Part shown: positions 1-12,539 of the stretch, piece after piece | Numbering within the stretch: position 1 is the first letter of the stretch | How the letters are laid out: the number at the start of each line of letters is the position of its first letter | Origin: Schistosoma mansoni | Lineage: Eukaryota > Platyhelminthes > Trematoda > Strigeidida > Schistosomatidae | Direction of reading: 5' to 3' | Assembly (NCBI RefSeq): GCF_000237925.1 | Contig: NW_017386070.1 | Location: 372,001 to 436,000 of the forward strand | Length of the DNA: 64,000 nucleotides | Position numbers and translations under genes: made by a program | The notes under the pieces: model-generated | Database searches by the model: none | What the model saw: only the letters and a program-made list of their open reading frames with translations | What the model was told of the DNA's origin: nothing

Positions 1-1129
1 GACAGTGCTTTATGACGATATCCTGAAACCATTATGTTTAGCTCATTATAGTGTTGGTTGATAATTAACGAGTGTGAAACAGTTATTGTCGTTTTAGGTG
101 CTTCTGAAATAGCATAATTTTGTAGCGTTAACGAATCCGAGTCGTCTAATTATACTATAAATATCAGTTTAAAAATATTTGTCCACATAGTGTTAATATT
201 ATTAGTAGGCGCCGGAGTTTTCACTTTAAATGTTTGCTTGACCAACAACAACCTGATACTTTAGTTATTACACTAGTGCAGTATGATTGCACCCAAATTT
301 GGTGACTTGATTATCTAGACCATTGTCGTCATTTTAGGCAAGTAATATGATAGACCAAGCCATAAACCCAAATACCTATAACAGTGCCGACTATGACAGG
401 TTTAATGAAAATGTTAAAGACGGTTAAAATGATTATTAAATCTAAATGGCATAAATGATATGATACAATTCATGTATAAGCTAAGTTAACGTGTAGTTGA
501 TGAGCTGTATAACAATTTAAAAATAATAAACTCGGCCAGAAAACTACTTTCAAAGTTAAGATTACTTACGGAATGTCAGTTAGGACTATGACGAGTTATA
601 AACTTTCCATATGAAGTTACTGCAGTTAGCCTGGTAACATTTAAGAATGTGTGGCAAAGGCAATTGGAACTAAGAAATGTCAAATATATTTTTTGATCTA
701 ATGTGCTACGTCTGTAAACAACATACGTTTTCGTAGTAGCATGTAGTGCTATAAGGCTATTAAACATCTCTTATGCCATAAACACTTTGGGAGTGTTTTG
801 TACAAAACATATGGTGAAAATATATACATATTAAGTACGAAGACGGTAAATAATCCAGAAAAATAGTTAAACTCGCCTAGACTATTTTGGGAATTTATAT
901 TATTCAATAGATTTGTTGTATATAAGATTAGTTGTGACAAGTAGTGATGATCCAAAAACAACCAGATTAGGCACGCAGTATTCCAACCAGTTTCTGGGAG
1001 TGCGCGATGCTATTAACTTTGTTACTTGGTTGATTTAGTAAACGTCCAAAAGTCTGGATAAATAGTTGGCTTTCAACGTATAAAAATCTGAAATGAGATT
1101 ATGATTGCAGAAAATTTATAACTTAAACC
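1..1129. other. AT-rich intergenic sequence, no gene seen
   Basis: Short open frames occur here on the minus strand (576-961), but they show no domain, compositional bias or splice structure that would support a gene. Nothing else is recognised. Confidence 0.6.
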
Positions 1130-4100
1130 CACTGTAAGTTTCTGGAGTATTGTCTGGTGTTATCCAGAAGTGGCCGATTCCGAATTAAATATCCAAAACT
1201 ATCGACTCTATCGCTGTGACAGAGAAACTAAGCGAGGAGGCGGTTGTCTTATATTTGCTTCGGATACCTTAACAACTAACAAAGTTGAAGATAGTATCTT
1301 GAATAGTTTACCAGAATCGATCTGGATATCAATCAATACCCTAAACCATAGTCTACTCCTAGGTTGTATATATAGAGCTCCTGATAGTACTGATAATTTG
1401 AATGATCGTATAATCAATGCATTTATACACGCATCTACTCTAAACTTCAGTGCTAAGATTATCACTGGCGATTTCAATTATCCTGGGATTAACTGGAGTA
1501 CCGGTAGTTGTCAGTCAAGCAATGATGAATTTTTATCAATCCTTAATCTGTACTGCTGGTCACAGTGGGTTCGTACCCCAACAAGGGGTGATAATACACT
1601 TGATCTAATATTTAGTAGAGATATCATTCCCCTATCTGTACAAGTATACAACGAGTTTGAAAGCAGTGATCATAAGATAGTAGCTTGTGCTCTCCCCATC
1701 TATCTCTCCTACAACCGACCAATTCAAAGAACCTGCAATTATAGAGACTATAAGCATGCAGACTGGGACCTCTTGCGCTCACTGATCAAACTCTCAGACT
1801 GGGATGAATTCTTCTCATGTAATAGTCTGACAGATGCCATCAACATATTCTATTTGATTGTTAACTCTTGTCTAGACTCCTATGCACCAATTAAGACTTA
1901 CAGGATTAGTAAACATTACGAATTGTATATACCTGCTAAATATCGTAATAAACTAAGACGCCTGAAGAAACGTTATTTTAAATCTAACAACTTCACGGCA
2001 GTCACACAAATAACAATAAATTTAAACCAAATTAAAGAGAAACATAGGTTAAGAGCCATCAATGAAGAGCTAGTAGCACTAAGTACTAGCTCAAAAGTGC
2101 AAAACCTAATCCACCTTTACAATAAACGTGCTAAATCAACTCAAAAGGCTGATATACCATGCATCCTGCATAATAATAGTTTTATATATGACCCAAAAAC
2201 TATAGCAGACCTTTTCAGTGGTAATTTTGCAAATGGCAAAGAATCCTTAAATGGCTTTGTTTCTAGAGTTATATGCATGACTGTTAACTCAATTAAATCT
2301 ATCTCCTTCACATGTCTGAAAATTAGTAAGGCTATAAATAACCTCAAGGTTTCGAAAGGTCACGGAGCAGACGGGATTTCATCATTTCTCTACAAATATG
2401 GTGGTCCAGATATTCCACTTCTTCTCCTTAAGCTGTTTACTCTCTCTATGGAATCAGGCTCTTTTCCTGACCGTTGGAAAACCGCGTACACCATACCACG
2501 TTACAAATCTGGAGATAAGACTGACATGAACAACTATCGGCCAATAAATATTACTCCAGTTATCTCTAGGATTATGGAAAAAATTGTTAGTGACGAACTA
2601 TCCAACTATTTATTGACTGAACAATTTATTGATGATTCGCAACATGGATTTCTTAAAAATCGATCCTGTATGACATGTCATTTTGACTTCTTTAATTTAG
2701 TCTATTCGCTTCGTAGCCAAGGATATCTAGTATTAGTGCTATACCTGGACATTTCTAAGGCCTTCGACATGGTCAACCACTAACTTCTCATAGGTAAACT
2801 CGCATCTTGTGGGGTCCCAAACCCGTTACTAGCCTGGTTTGATTCCTTCCTCAGCAATCGACATCAAATAGTTAAAATGAACTCTTCATTGTCGAATGCC
2901 GTCCCTGTTAGAAGTGGGGTAATTCAGGGTAGTGTCTTAGGTCCTTTGCTCTTTTTAGTTTTCATTAATGATATTTGTGAGTGTTTTAGTGTGGGTAAGT
3001 CCCTTTAGTATGCAGACGATCTTAAGGTGGTGTACTCATTTTCTCCACATGAGCTGAGCAATATTCAAAATTGTATCAGCACGGAGCTTAACAAGGTAGC
3101 ACAGCGGTACTCGAAATGGCAACTGGAGCTTAATACAGCTAAATGTGGATGGTTATGCTTCGGTGATACATCACTCAACCTCGATCTTACCATAAATGGT
3201 GAAATATTATCTAGGTTACACACAGTAGTAGATCTAGGACTTAGGTACTCCGACGACTTGTCGTTTACTGAACAGATAATGAAACAAACGTCCAAGTCTC
3301 AACGCCTTATAGGTTACATAACTCGAAACCTTCATAACAGCGAATCTCATATTCTAATGTACAAAGTCTGTGTTCGACCACTCCTCGAATACTGCGCGTT
3401 TCTCCTTAGTAGCACGCGCATAAAGGATAAATTAAGACTGGAATCAGTACAGAGACGATTTACACTTCGTACTCTTGGAACTGATAGTGTCTTGACATAT
3501 AATTCGAGGTGTAGTAAACTAGGGCTTGACCCTTTATGGAAGGGGAGACTCAAACTTAACCTTATCTTCTTTTTCAAAATACTTAACAAACTCTCCTTCA
3601 CATCCAGTCAGGCGATTCAATATGCTAAGGCTTCACATTACGACATTCGTAACTCCTTGTCTTTAGCGAAACAAACATATTCTAGATCTTCTCTCTATAT
3701 GAATTACTTTGCCTGTAAGTTTTCTAGGCTCTGGAATAATCTACCACAAACTACCCGTATGTTAAACTCTCTCCCATTGTTTGTTCGCTCAATTAATGCC
3801 TTTTGCTCCTCTGAAAACGCATTAAATGCTCTAGTGCCTGCAAGTGTATCTTACTCCACAAGTGAGATTATCGGAACTTTAAGTGTTTAACCTCTTACTT
3901 GCTATCATTGTTTTGTTGTTCCGTGCTCTTTGCTTTAATCTTACTTTCTCTAGTTGTAGATAATTATCAATAACTCGCTCTGGCACCGGAAATAACCTTA
4001 CAGAACAACGTTGACTAATCATCAGGCTATCCACTTAAGAAAAAATGACAAGTTCCCTGGTGTTGCATTGGCTTGCTGTGATACATGTCATAAATAAACT

Positions 4101-4252
4101 ACTTAACAATTACTGAACCAGCAAACATAAAACTTTCTTATATTTCATGTTTGCTCTCTACATTAAATGTTGATTTTTATAACAATCTGATCATGCCTGT
4201 AAACTGGTGTGAATTCTGTAAATATTATTTTCAGAATATATTATTATTATTA
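1130..4252 (+). mobile_element. CR1/Jockey-type LINE, 5'-truncated, two in-frame stops
   Basis: One reading frame runs from about 1170 to 3890 and encodes a partial apurinic-like endonuclease followed by reverse transcriptase. Endonuclease signatures are GDFNYPGINW and the SDHKIV motif. RT signatures are KSGDKTDMNNYRPI, YLDISKAFDMV (motif A), GVIQGSVLGP (motif B) and YADD (motif C), followed by the C-terminal region ending in an LWNNLP block. The frame is constant but interrupted by a TAA at 2781-2783 after DMVNH and a TAG at 3006-3008 just before YADD, so this copy cannot make a full protein. The amino end of the endonuclease is missing, as expected for a 5'-truncated copy. An AT-rich 3' UTR runs to an (ATT)n tract near 4236-4252, taken as the 3' end. 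Family level (CR1 clade, SR1/Perere-like) is inferred from motif order. Confidence 0.85.
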
Positions 4253-5440
4253 TCATCCAAATCTTGTTGACGATAAATGCCCTCAGTTTAACAAAACATA
4301 TAGTTGGTTAGACTACAGTTTCATTAAAACACTCAGAGTGGAAAAGTAAAATATGCAACATGAAGGACTGCAGTTCTCAATCTTTTATGATAAAAATGGA
4401 TTATTGCTTCTATCTGAAGTTACGTTATCTTGATGTACGCCTCAATTGTGGTACATGGCCTCAAACTGCATGCAGACCTCTGTCGGCATCCCTTCTATGT
4501 CGAGAGAGCAAACGGATGAGCTTTATTTCATTTATTCTATGGATCTGCGCAACACGTACATGGTAAAAGTTGCTTCGGTATTCAAAGTTTGCCTCTGGTA
4601 ACTGGCTCACAGCACGCGATCATCTGTCGATAGAATTGTAGTGTTTTGTCCAACGCCCAATGTTGCATGAGGTGTCCAAAAATCAAAAATGCGACAAAGT
4701 AACTTATCTGAACAAAGTAATAAAGTTAACAATCAACGCATAGTGTGCATGCATGGGATGTTGTACGTACAGCACGACCAGCATGTACAAATAGTCCGAT
4801 GACGATCAATAGAAAAAGTATGATGATAATTTAAATTGCTAGTCCTTATTTTCTCAGCAGTTGCCTATACCCGACACTTAAGTTGATAGTCTTGTCTTCA
4901 TATTTATAATGTCATTTTACAGCACAACGTTTCCATATTCTTCGAATGGTAAGTGTACGACATCCGGGATATCATGGTGACGCTCAACAAAAGGTTAAAT
5001 GACTCTTATTTTAGCAGCAAATAACCTTCTCTTAGAGTAATCAGTAGCCACAAAGCTAGGAGTACAAGTGTGGTTTTGTACGGTATTGGAAGATACTCTT
5101 TCATATCCCCCCCGCAGTATTATGTACTCTTATTTTAGGCTTGGAAGCTAAAAATTTGCACCTAAAATAACATGCGGTTTGCAATAACATGAATTATCAC
5201 TTGTTACAAAGTCTAGCATCACAAGTGAGACACGAAATTTCGAAAGTGCATTGGCACATCATTTACTGATACTTCATCTCACCGAGCCTATCAAGATAAC
5301 AACTTAAAGCAACTGTACAACTAGTAGTGGATTTCTGAAATGTGGGTTACCTAGTATTCCATGTCAATTACCTTCATGAATTCATTAAGCGTTAGCTGAA
5401 ACTGTATCCCGGTAGAATAGGTTTGAGACCTCATAACTCG
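4253..5440. other. Intergenic sequence between two LINE copies
   Basis: No gene, RNA or repeat is recognised. A short plus-strand open frame at 4360-4566 has no recognisable content. Confidence 0.5.
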
Positions 5441-5530
5441 TCGCAAAACCTTGTGAACGTCGCAAGATTTATCTTCCGAAATGGATATTTCAGTCTTCAG
5501 TAATAAGGATAGTAGGTTGATGAACCTGTG

Positions 5531-6590
5531 TTAATCCTGACAGATTTCCTCCCAGTGAAGGTCCAGCTTCTTTTTGAAAATGTTCACTGATGGTGCTGAT
5601 ACCACTTGATCTGGTAAAGCGTTCCAATCATTGACCACTCGATGAGAAAAACGGGACCCCACCTTTAGTTTATTAGATCGCGGTTTCAGAACCTTCTTGC
5701 TATGACCCCGGAGATTATTAGTGCTGGAGGGAGCAAAAAGATAAGACATATTAACACCCAGATCATAATTAAAGATATGAAATGCCAGTATAAGGTCACC
5801 TCGCGTCCTACGATAAGATAAGGGGAAAAGATTTAGACGTTTTAAACGCTCATCGTAAGGGAGTTTAGAAAGACCCTTTACTAATTTTGTCCCTACATGC
5901 TGGACACGCTCAAGCGATTTAGTATCCTTTATCAGACAAGGGCTAGCTGCTTGGATACAGTATTCTAAGTGTGGCCTTACATAGGTGGGATATAAAATTC
6001 GAAACATATCCTCGTCAAAGCATTTAAATGCTCTGCGAAGCGACCATAGCGCACGATAGCCTTTGGAAGCAACCGCATTGCAGTGCGTAGTAGTTTTTAA
6101 GTCGTGACTTATAATTACTCCTAAGTCTTTGTGCTCATGAACGCGTGGCAGAGATGTACCATTAATGGTATAATGGTAACTAATATCGTGTCCGATGTGC
6201 ATGAACACGCTCTTCCTAGAATTAACTTCCAGGCCCCAATCATGAGCCCACCTAACTAATTCGTCTAAATCTGCTTGCAGATAACAACGATCAGTCTCAT
6301 TTATTATTGTTCTCCAGAGTTTAACATCATCCGCAAACAATAACGTCGACGACTTAAGTAATAAAGGTAGTTCATTAATATACAGAAGGAAAAGTAGAGG
6401 GCCTAAGATGGTGCCTTGGGGTACACCACTTTTGACCGGTTTCCATTCGGATAGCGTTCCATTGACCCTTACTCTCTGTCTGCGGTGACATAAGAAGCTT
6501 CCTATCCATTCCTGTATAGCACCTGTCATTCCAAAGCTCGACATATTATTTATTATTGCAGTTGACACAGCAAATGACAGTTTTTAATGG
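5531..6590 (-). mobile_element. CR1-type LINE 3' fragment (RT C-terminal half)
   Basis: An open frame of about 345 codons (6568 to 5531) covers the C-terminal half of a CR1-like reverse transcriptase. It contains SGVPQGTILGPLLFLLYIN (motif B), LFADDVKLWR (motif C) and a typical CR1 tail: LEYCIQAASP, ERVQHVGTKLVKGL, LNLFPLSYRRTRGDL and VVNDWNALPDQVV. The protein reads without a stop from just after motif A to its natural end, so this is a young copy. It is cut at the 5' side near 6585, where similarity to the family stops. It lies opposite to the 1130-4252 copy and belongs to a different subfamily by residue content. Confidence 0.85.
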
Positions 6591-6831
6591 TATGACATTC
6601 CACCAGTTGGTTGGATTTATACCAACAGTCTATTCTTTCAATTTGTAAGTTCTGTCTCAGACAAGCAAACTTCTGCCACACATTGAGATATGACCCGACA
6701 ACCTATTATAACCCGTATTAAAGATTGTGACAGGATTAATAATTCTAGGCATATTAACTATAGTGTTAGAGCAGTTTCAGTGAAGTCATGTTCCATATGA
6801 GCAATGACAAAGACTTGTTGTAGGATTCCCA

Positions 6832-7200
6832 AACAACCAATAAAGGGGAAATAAAGGCGAAGAAAGGGGAAATAAAGCGGAAAATGCATTGGAAAATAAG
6901 TCGTAAATAAAGGGGAAATGCGCCAAAATGTCTGCTTTTTCGCCTGTCCGGGGGAAATAAAGCGGAATTTCCCCTTTCTGTCGCTCTGTTTTTCAAATGT
7001 CGCTAAATTTCCGATTTTTCCCCTAAATATCCGACGAATTTCCCCTAAATATCCGACTTTTCCCCTAAATATCCGACGAATTTCCGATTTCCACCCTAAA
7101 TATCCGGCGAATTTCCGTTTTTGCACCCTAAATATCCAACGATTTATATCGTAAATATCGGACGAATTTCCGACTTCTACCTTAAATATCCGCTACATTG
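6832..7200. repeat. Degenerate tandem and partly inverted repeat array
   Basis: From about 6999 to 7190 a unit with core CCTAAATATCCGACGAAT recurs six to seven times at 20-32 bp spacing, with decay towards the right end. From about 6835 to 6975 the motif GGGGAAATAAAG(C/G)CG recurs in the opposite sense (the right-hand units carry its reverse complement, CGAATTTCCCC). The whole block is therefore an imperfect inverted array around a CCTGTCCGGGGG centre. Open frames on both strands (for example 6758-7126 minus, repeating the residues IRRIFRGK) only reflect the repeat period. It is CpG-containing and unlike the AT-rich flanks. Its family is not recognised. Confidence 0.7.
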
Positions 7201-7627
7201 ACTACTTTTTCCACTACATACACACTAATGCATTTACCGCAACCGCCTCCTGTGTTCGCTTTCATTCCCACAACACAGCACACGAGTAATGTAAAGTACG
7301 TAAAATATGGTATAATTTCCAAATTTTTATTGAAAACAAAAAGTTCTTTTATGTACAAAGTTATGAGCAGTTGGCAGATGGTAGAGTATCAATGCTCAAT
7401 ATGTAATTGTCATTGTCACGGACCAGGCATTTCACGTTTTCTTTCTTTCCACCAGGCCTGTTGGACTATGGAGAGTCAAACAATTCTTGTGAATTCTAAA
7501 ATGTGATGAACAAAAACGTTATTAAATCTAGGAAACTTGTTTTGCACAACAAGGTACTTGAAGCTGAACTTACGGTAATATCCTTGAACACGGAAGACTG
7601 TACCTATAGATAATGCAAAAACAGTAA
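7201..7627. other. Spacer between repeat array and DUF4806-like gene
   Basis: This stretch is probably the 3' flank of the minus-strand gene that ends at 7628. The plus-strand open frame at 7198-7506 is short and shows no domain. Confidence 0.4.
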
Positions 7628-8264
7628 TCACTTTAAAGCCGTACATACGTGTTCTTTGTTCCGTCGATGACGCTTCTGGACTCTGTCTCTCATGTCGTGG
7701 AAATAACTTTGCGTAGCCATGTCATATAGTTTCGCAAGGTCTTTCTCGTTGATAGATGACGAAAGGAAACGATTAGTCAGTGCACCTGAAGTTTAAAAAC
7801 CTTATTTATCTTACTTCGTACGCAGCCGTAAAACCTGCACTTCTGAATCGCTCGTTTTGATGAAGTACCCAGTAACGTGAAATTAATGGCGACTTCAGGT
7901 TTCATGATGTAGGACAGAATATATCGCATAGAGGTTTTAGGATCATCATCCATTAGACGTGTCAACATAGCCATCTGTAATAGGAATGAATGATAAAAAT
8001 CATGTTGTGTGCTTACAAATCTGTCCCTCACGTCTTTTTGCTCTAGACAAGCGTCCAAAGTTCCCAGCTCCTCTGCAGATGACAAAGGGAACTGTTGGCT
8101 GGATAGTCCACAGTCAAATTGACGCGGATCTTGGCGGTCAGTGAACCTTGAGAGTACCAGCTTCATATTTGTATTCAGTTCACTAATGCTTGCTGACACT
8201 TTAAGCAGCAAAGTATAAATTCTTTCAAATCGGAAATATAGAAGTAGATCGTAGGGATGACTTA
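7628..8264 (-). CDS. DUF4806-like protein, 3' part, two exons with a 29-nt intron
   Basis: The exon 8264-7815 encodes a segment with the order FPLSSAEELGTLDACL, DVRDRFVS, SMRYILSYIM and VAINFTLLGTSSKRAIQK. This resembles DUF4806 domains, which have a pattern of FPL..eeL..Le, R..lv, ..R.il..l, .va..f...G..kK.af. A 29-nt intron (7786-7814; donor GTAAGA, acceptor TTCAG) splits a serine codon in phase 1 and joins to exon 7785-7628, which adds LTNRFLSSSINEKDL and ends in a basic helix and a TGA stop. The upstream end is uncertain. A possible acceptor lies at 8265-8266, and earlier exons were not found. DUF4806 has no known biochemical role. The domain occurs in multi-copy invertebrate families, so this could be a host gene or derive from an element. 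The assignment rests on pattern only. Confidence 0.45.
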
Positions 8265-8276
8265 CTGAGCAGTTAG

Positions 8277-9639
8277 ATTTTTATCCTCGGATCATGCCAA
8301 TTGGCATGATACAAATATTAAGCTGGTTATTTGAGCCAGTAGGTTGTACTAACCAAGTTTACTTTCAATAAATCCAAAATTACTCAAGATACACGTGTTT
8401 AAAACAGACCTACAGGTGAAAAAAATCAAGAAACATGACCTTATAGTCTATCAATACCCATAAATATTCCAATGGGCTTTCGAAAAGCAACGAAGGTAGT
8501 TATTTTTACCAACATACAATGCGTATTTTGATAAGCAATACTCCTAGTCTCCAGATTAGTAGGAAGACATACTATCTCAATGCATTCATAAGACATTATC
8601 AGATGGAACAGCAGTTACTAACATATGTTTCTGCAGATCGACGAGACTGCAATTTCAAATTGACAACGAAGTATTCAAGAGATAACGTGATAATAGTGAA
8701 TTCGAAATAATCAGTGTCGAATTGTATTACACAATCGTGACAGATTGACCAATCAATAATAAATTGAGCAAAACGAACAAAAATGACATAAATCATTCAC
8801 CTAAAGTGTTCAATTAACAACGATTCCATCGTATAAATGCTGTATTTTATATGGAACGGACTGAAACTCAAATGCTCATAAAAATGAACCAATAAGAATA
8901 CAAATAGAGGTCAGGCGCAATTTTCAACTGACGAGTCTCCTGTTCTAGTTCCACCTGCCTGTAGCTCCGATCCAGGTCTAACTAGTTTGTCTTTTTAGCT
9001 CAGTTTTATGTCTTATTTTCGCATGGCATTAGGCTTCGGCCTGTTTTTTACGACCCAGTTCTAAATGTGATGGCTGATATACGTATTTAAAATTGGACAA
9101 GCGCTCCACGGACGGAGAGTATTATCCTAACGTGATTTGCATTTCTCAAACATTCTCAGTATCCTTACGCAAAAAAGTACCATTTTTGACCCAAAAAACT
9201 CATCAGATCAGCTTTCGGTAGATTACCTTTTTTAGTTTTATCTAAGTTAATAGTTAACTAGTTTTGCCCCAGCTTCCTACTTGGTTTTCGCAGTTTCTCA
9301 CGTCAAGAATATTCTTACTACTTCTTGATACATCGACACAACAGGTGGTGCAACTGACCAAGAAGGATGGTGATTCTAAACCCAGTGTAATGAAGATAAC
9401 CTTCCCAGCCTCTTAAATGGCGACAACCTACAGTAGGTGGACTGAAAAGTTCATCCTCAACTTGACGTAAACGCCCACTGAGATTTCTTGCTATACACGA
9501 CCTTGCGTGTCTGTCCTGCAAACTGTCTCCAAAAATTACAAGCAACCTGCAGTCATAAAGAATCACACTCTTTGAATGCTAAGACTCAAAAGATACTACT
9601 GGGTAGAATACAAAGTAAGACAACACATATATGCAGTTC
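8277..9639. other. Intergenic sequence, nothing recognised
   Basis: Small open frames (8519-8796 and 9318-9566) show no domain. The upstream exons of the DUF4806-like gene could lie here, but none could be identified. Confidence 0.4.
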
Positions 9640-11270
9640 AGACAAGCAAAAAGCGAATGCATAAAGGCAAACAGACAAGATAGGCTTCAGTATCAGATAA
9701 GGCTAATCGATAAAATTGTCTTCAATCCAAAAAGCTCGTCCCATCTCGCAGCTTCTCGTTGATGAGCCGAAACCGAAATTTCCTATTTGTTAGATCCTCC
9801 TGGTTCAACCAACAACGACGGTGATGCCGCCGATCTTTTGGCAGAACAGTATTTTCGGACGTTTCAACCGTCACAAACTATATGGGCGAAAGCTTTACCT
9901 GCAACTCAACAGGACTCTCAGAAATGAACCTGAGCATTGACTCAATATACCAGAGACTGTAGTATCTAAATGAGAACACTTCTGGCCTGGATTTGGTTCA
10001 CTCTTGCACAACCAACCTGCTGTTCGCGGTGGACAGATGGACAACCACCCTTGATTGCAAGGAGTAGGTTGATGTCGTATACCTTGACTTCCCAAAAGCT
10101 TTTTATAAGGTCAATTATGTACTTCTCATCAATAAGCTCGAGCTGTCAGGTATCAAGTCACCGTTAAGAGATTGGCTTAATTCATATCCAAATAATTGAC
10201 TTTTTAAGGTCAGAGTAAATTTCACTTTTTCCCAGGCTGCAGAATGTCTTAGTGGAGCCCCGAGAGTTAAGTGCTAGAACCTCTTCTTTCCTTACCTTAT
10301 ATAAATGACGTTCCTCAGCAAGTATCTTTTGATCTATTGCTTTTCGCTGACGCTATGAAACTCTGTAGAGACGTTTGAAACCAAGATGATAAGCTGGCAC
10401 TTCAGAAGGATCTGACTCGACTTCATAGTTGGGCGTATAACAGCGGACTTACTTTCAACACTTCAAAGTGTAAAGCAATCCGAGACATGTTGTAGACTAT
10501 GCATACGACTTACGTAACTCCCCTTAAGAGATATCCCAAGTTGAAAAATATCTAGGTGTTGGTACCCTAGGACCTAAAGTCTTACGCTAACTGCGACAAA
10601 AATGCCTTTCGAGCAAACCTTGTAGTGGTAACGTTAAGGCGCATTTTTGGGTAGGTGGACGGCAAAACTTTCTACTTAGTCTTCAACAGTTTTATTCGAC
10701 CCCGTTCGGAGTACAGAAACAGTATTTCCACCATCATTGCAAAAGGATCAGAATACACTGGAACGTATCCAAAAGTGAGCTCCAAAATCAGTTCGGGGAC
10801 TCAAGTCCAAACCTTATGGAGAGCGCCTCAAATCACTGAATCTTTACCCATTGGAGTATAGAAGTCTCAAAAGTGACCTAGTGACTTATGCCATCCTAAA
10901 CTGGGGCCCACTTCAATACCTACTTAAGCTTAGTCTCAACACAAACCTTAGGGTAACATCCAGAAATTAGAGACTATAGAGCAGAATGGACTGTAGGCAC
11001 ACTTTTTACACCTTACGAGTAGCGAAATTCCGGAATTAGCTCTCGGCTGAGGGGTTTCAAGAGACTTCCCAGGAGTCCTTCAAGAGAAAACTTGACACAT
11101 TCGTAAGGACTTAGGACACCATTTCTCTTATCGTTAAGTATACCTAGGTTCCTATCTGGAAACATCGGTGATCCACTGCTACTAGATACGGAGGCCTGAT
11201 AAGCGAAAGCTTCTATTCGGTCCAAAACTATTCGAATACAGACTTCCTCTCTAGTTCTATCCAATTTTTG
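9640..11270 (+). mobile_element. Highly decayed CR1-type LINE
   Basis: The plus-strand translation shows scattered CR1 reverse-transcriptase blocks spread over different frames. These are ADLLAEQYFRTFQP near 9830, VDVVYLDFPKAFYKVN near 10075 (motif A), SGAPRV near 10255 (motif B remnant), LLLFA-like residues near 10335 (motif C region), and SLNLYPLEYRSLKSDLV near 10840, matching the conserved CR1 tail. Many stops and frame changes separate these blocks. It is much older than the other CR1-like copies in the window. The ends are approximate. Confidence 0.7.
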
Positions 11271-12155
11271 TTCGTTTTTATCATGTCTATCTCCATTTCT
11301 CGGGGTAGTGTGTTCTTTGGCCTTCAGGATTCCATGTGAGGCCTTGCTACTCAGGCCTTTTTTGTGAAGTATTTCCTGAATAATGTCCAGCCAAAAGTCC
11401 TTACGTATGCACCTTTTCTGTGTGAATTTCTCACTACGGATGAAAAAGTTGCCCGTCTTAGTACTTGTAGACTGTTGAAAAGTGGGCTATAAAAGAGGGT
11501 TAAATGCCGACTTATAATCATTAGTTAGGTGGAAAACTTGGTAGTTAGTACTACTAACCACTGGTCAGATAATTTACTTCGAATTTTCAGCAAGTGAGAT
11601 ACTTTCATTCAAGTTCACTGTTCATTTATGAAGTTTTGCGGAGCTAGAATATGAACATACACCTGATCATAAAACCTAACATTTCAGACAGAATTTAGAA
11701 TTATGTATTCAAGCAGCTATTCTGTTGTGATTATGAAACAAACATCTTAGTATTTGTTCAAAGGATTAGAGCTGCGATAATAAAAATGGCTTTCTAGCTT
11801 TAACTACGAGGAAAATCCTAAACATTCTAACCTCTTTCCATAATCCTATCGTAGCTTTCCCGTATTTTGACTTATGATTCTTGTATCATTATGCTTAATC
11901 CGCTTTTCCTCTAGAATCAATCATCCGAGAAAATATTCTTCAATTATTTGTTCTTCATATCGGGGTGTGGACCGTAGAAGCCATTCACAATATCTTGCAT
12001 TATTAGTATCTATCGTTGATACCTTCAAAGTACGACTAAATATCCACGGCATTGCAGATTACAAGGATCCAAAAAGATCAACTTGTTTTCTGTCCGTATG
12101 TCCAAATGTCTCGAGCTTAATCATTTCCTAAAATTCTACGCCATCCAAAATAACC
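11271..12155. other. Upstream region of WDR13
   Basis: This stretch precedes the WDR13 start codon and probably holds the promoter and 5' UTR. No TATA box, initiator or splice signal can be fixed. The first part may be LINE 3' UTR. Confidence 0.35.
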
Positions 12156-12539
12156 ATGTCGTGTGATGTCTGGCAACAGGTCCTGGCTTTGGACTCTCGC
12201 TATAGCGCTGTCAGGCCAATAACAAAATCAAGCACTGAATTAAGACAACTTTATCTTCGAAGAAGGAATCAATTAACAAGAGAAAAAGCCGCACTGAGTG
12301 CCAACGAGGCTTTCAGACATCCTAATTTATCTTGTAGTTTTCAATATACAGCTGAAACTTTTGTCACATCTTTTGTTGCCTACAGGAACATTCGTGAGCA
12401 GCTATTACTTTCTCTTTACGGTCCACCCAAACCTCACAAGTGCGCGTCACCTCAATTCAGCTTAACCAAAACCAGGAGCTACGATGACAGTACAAAACAA
12501 CCTTCCCTACTGAACTACTCCATGACTAAGTCGATATGT
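12156..12539 (+). CDS. WDR13: WDR13 coding exon 1
   Basis: This exon encodes residues 1-128: the conserved VWQQVLALDSRY start, a basic LYLRRRNQL segment like the human YIRRRSQL, and a low-conservation linker. The donor is TGT|GTAAGT after a complete codon (phase 0). Confidence 0.9.

Noticed and set aside
6758-7126. 122-codon minus-strand open frame with repeated IRRIFRGK residues
   Set aside because: The repeats in the peptide only mirror the DNA repeat period, and overlapping frames are open on both strands; no domain or start context.
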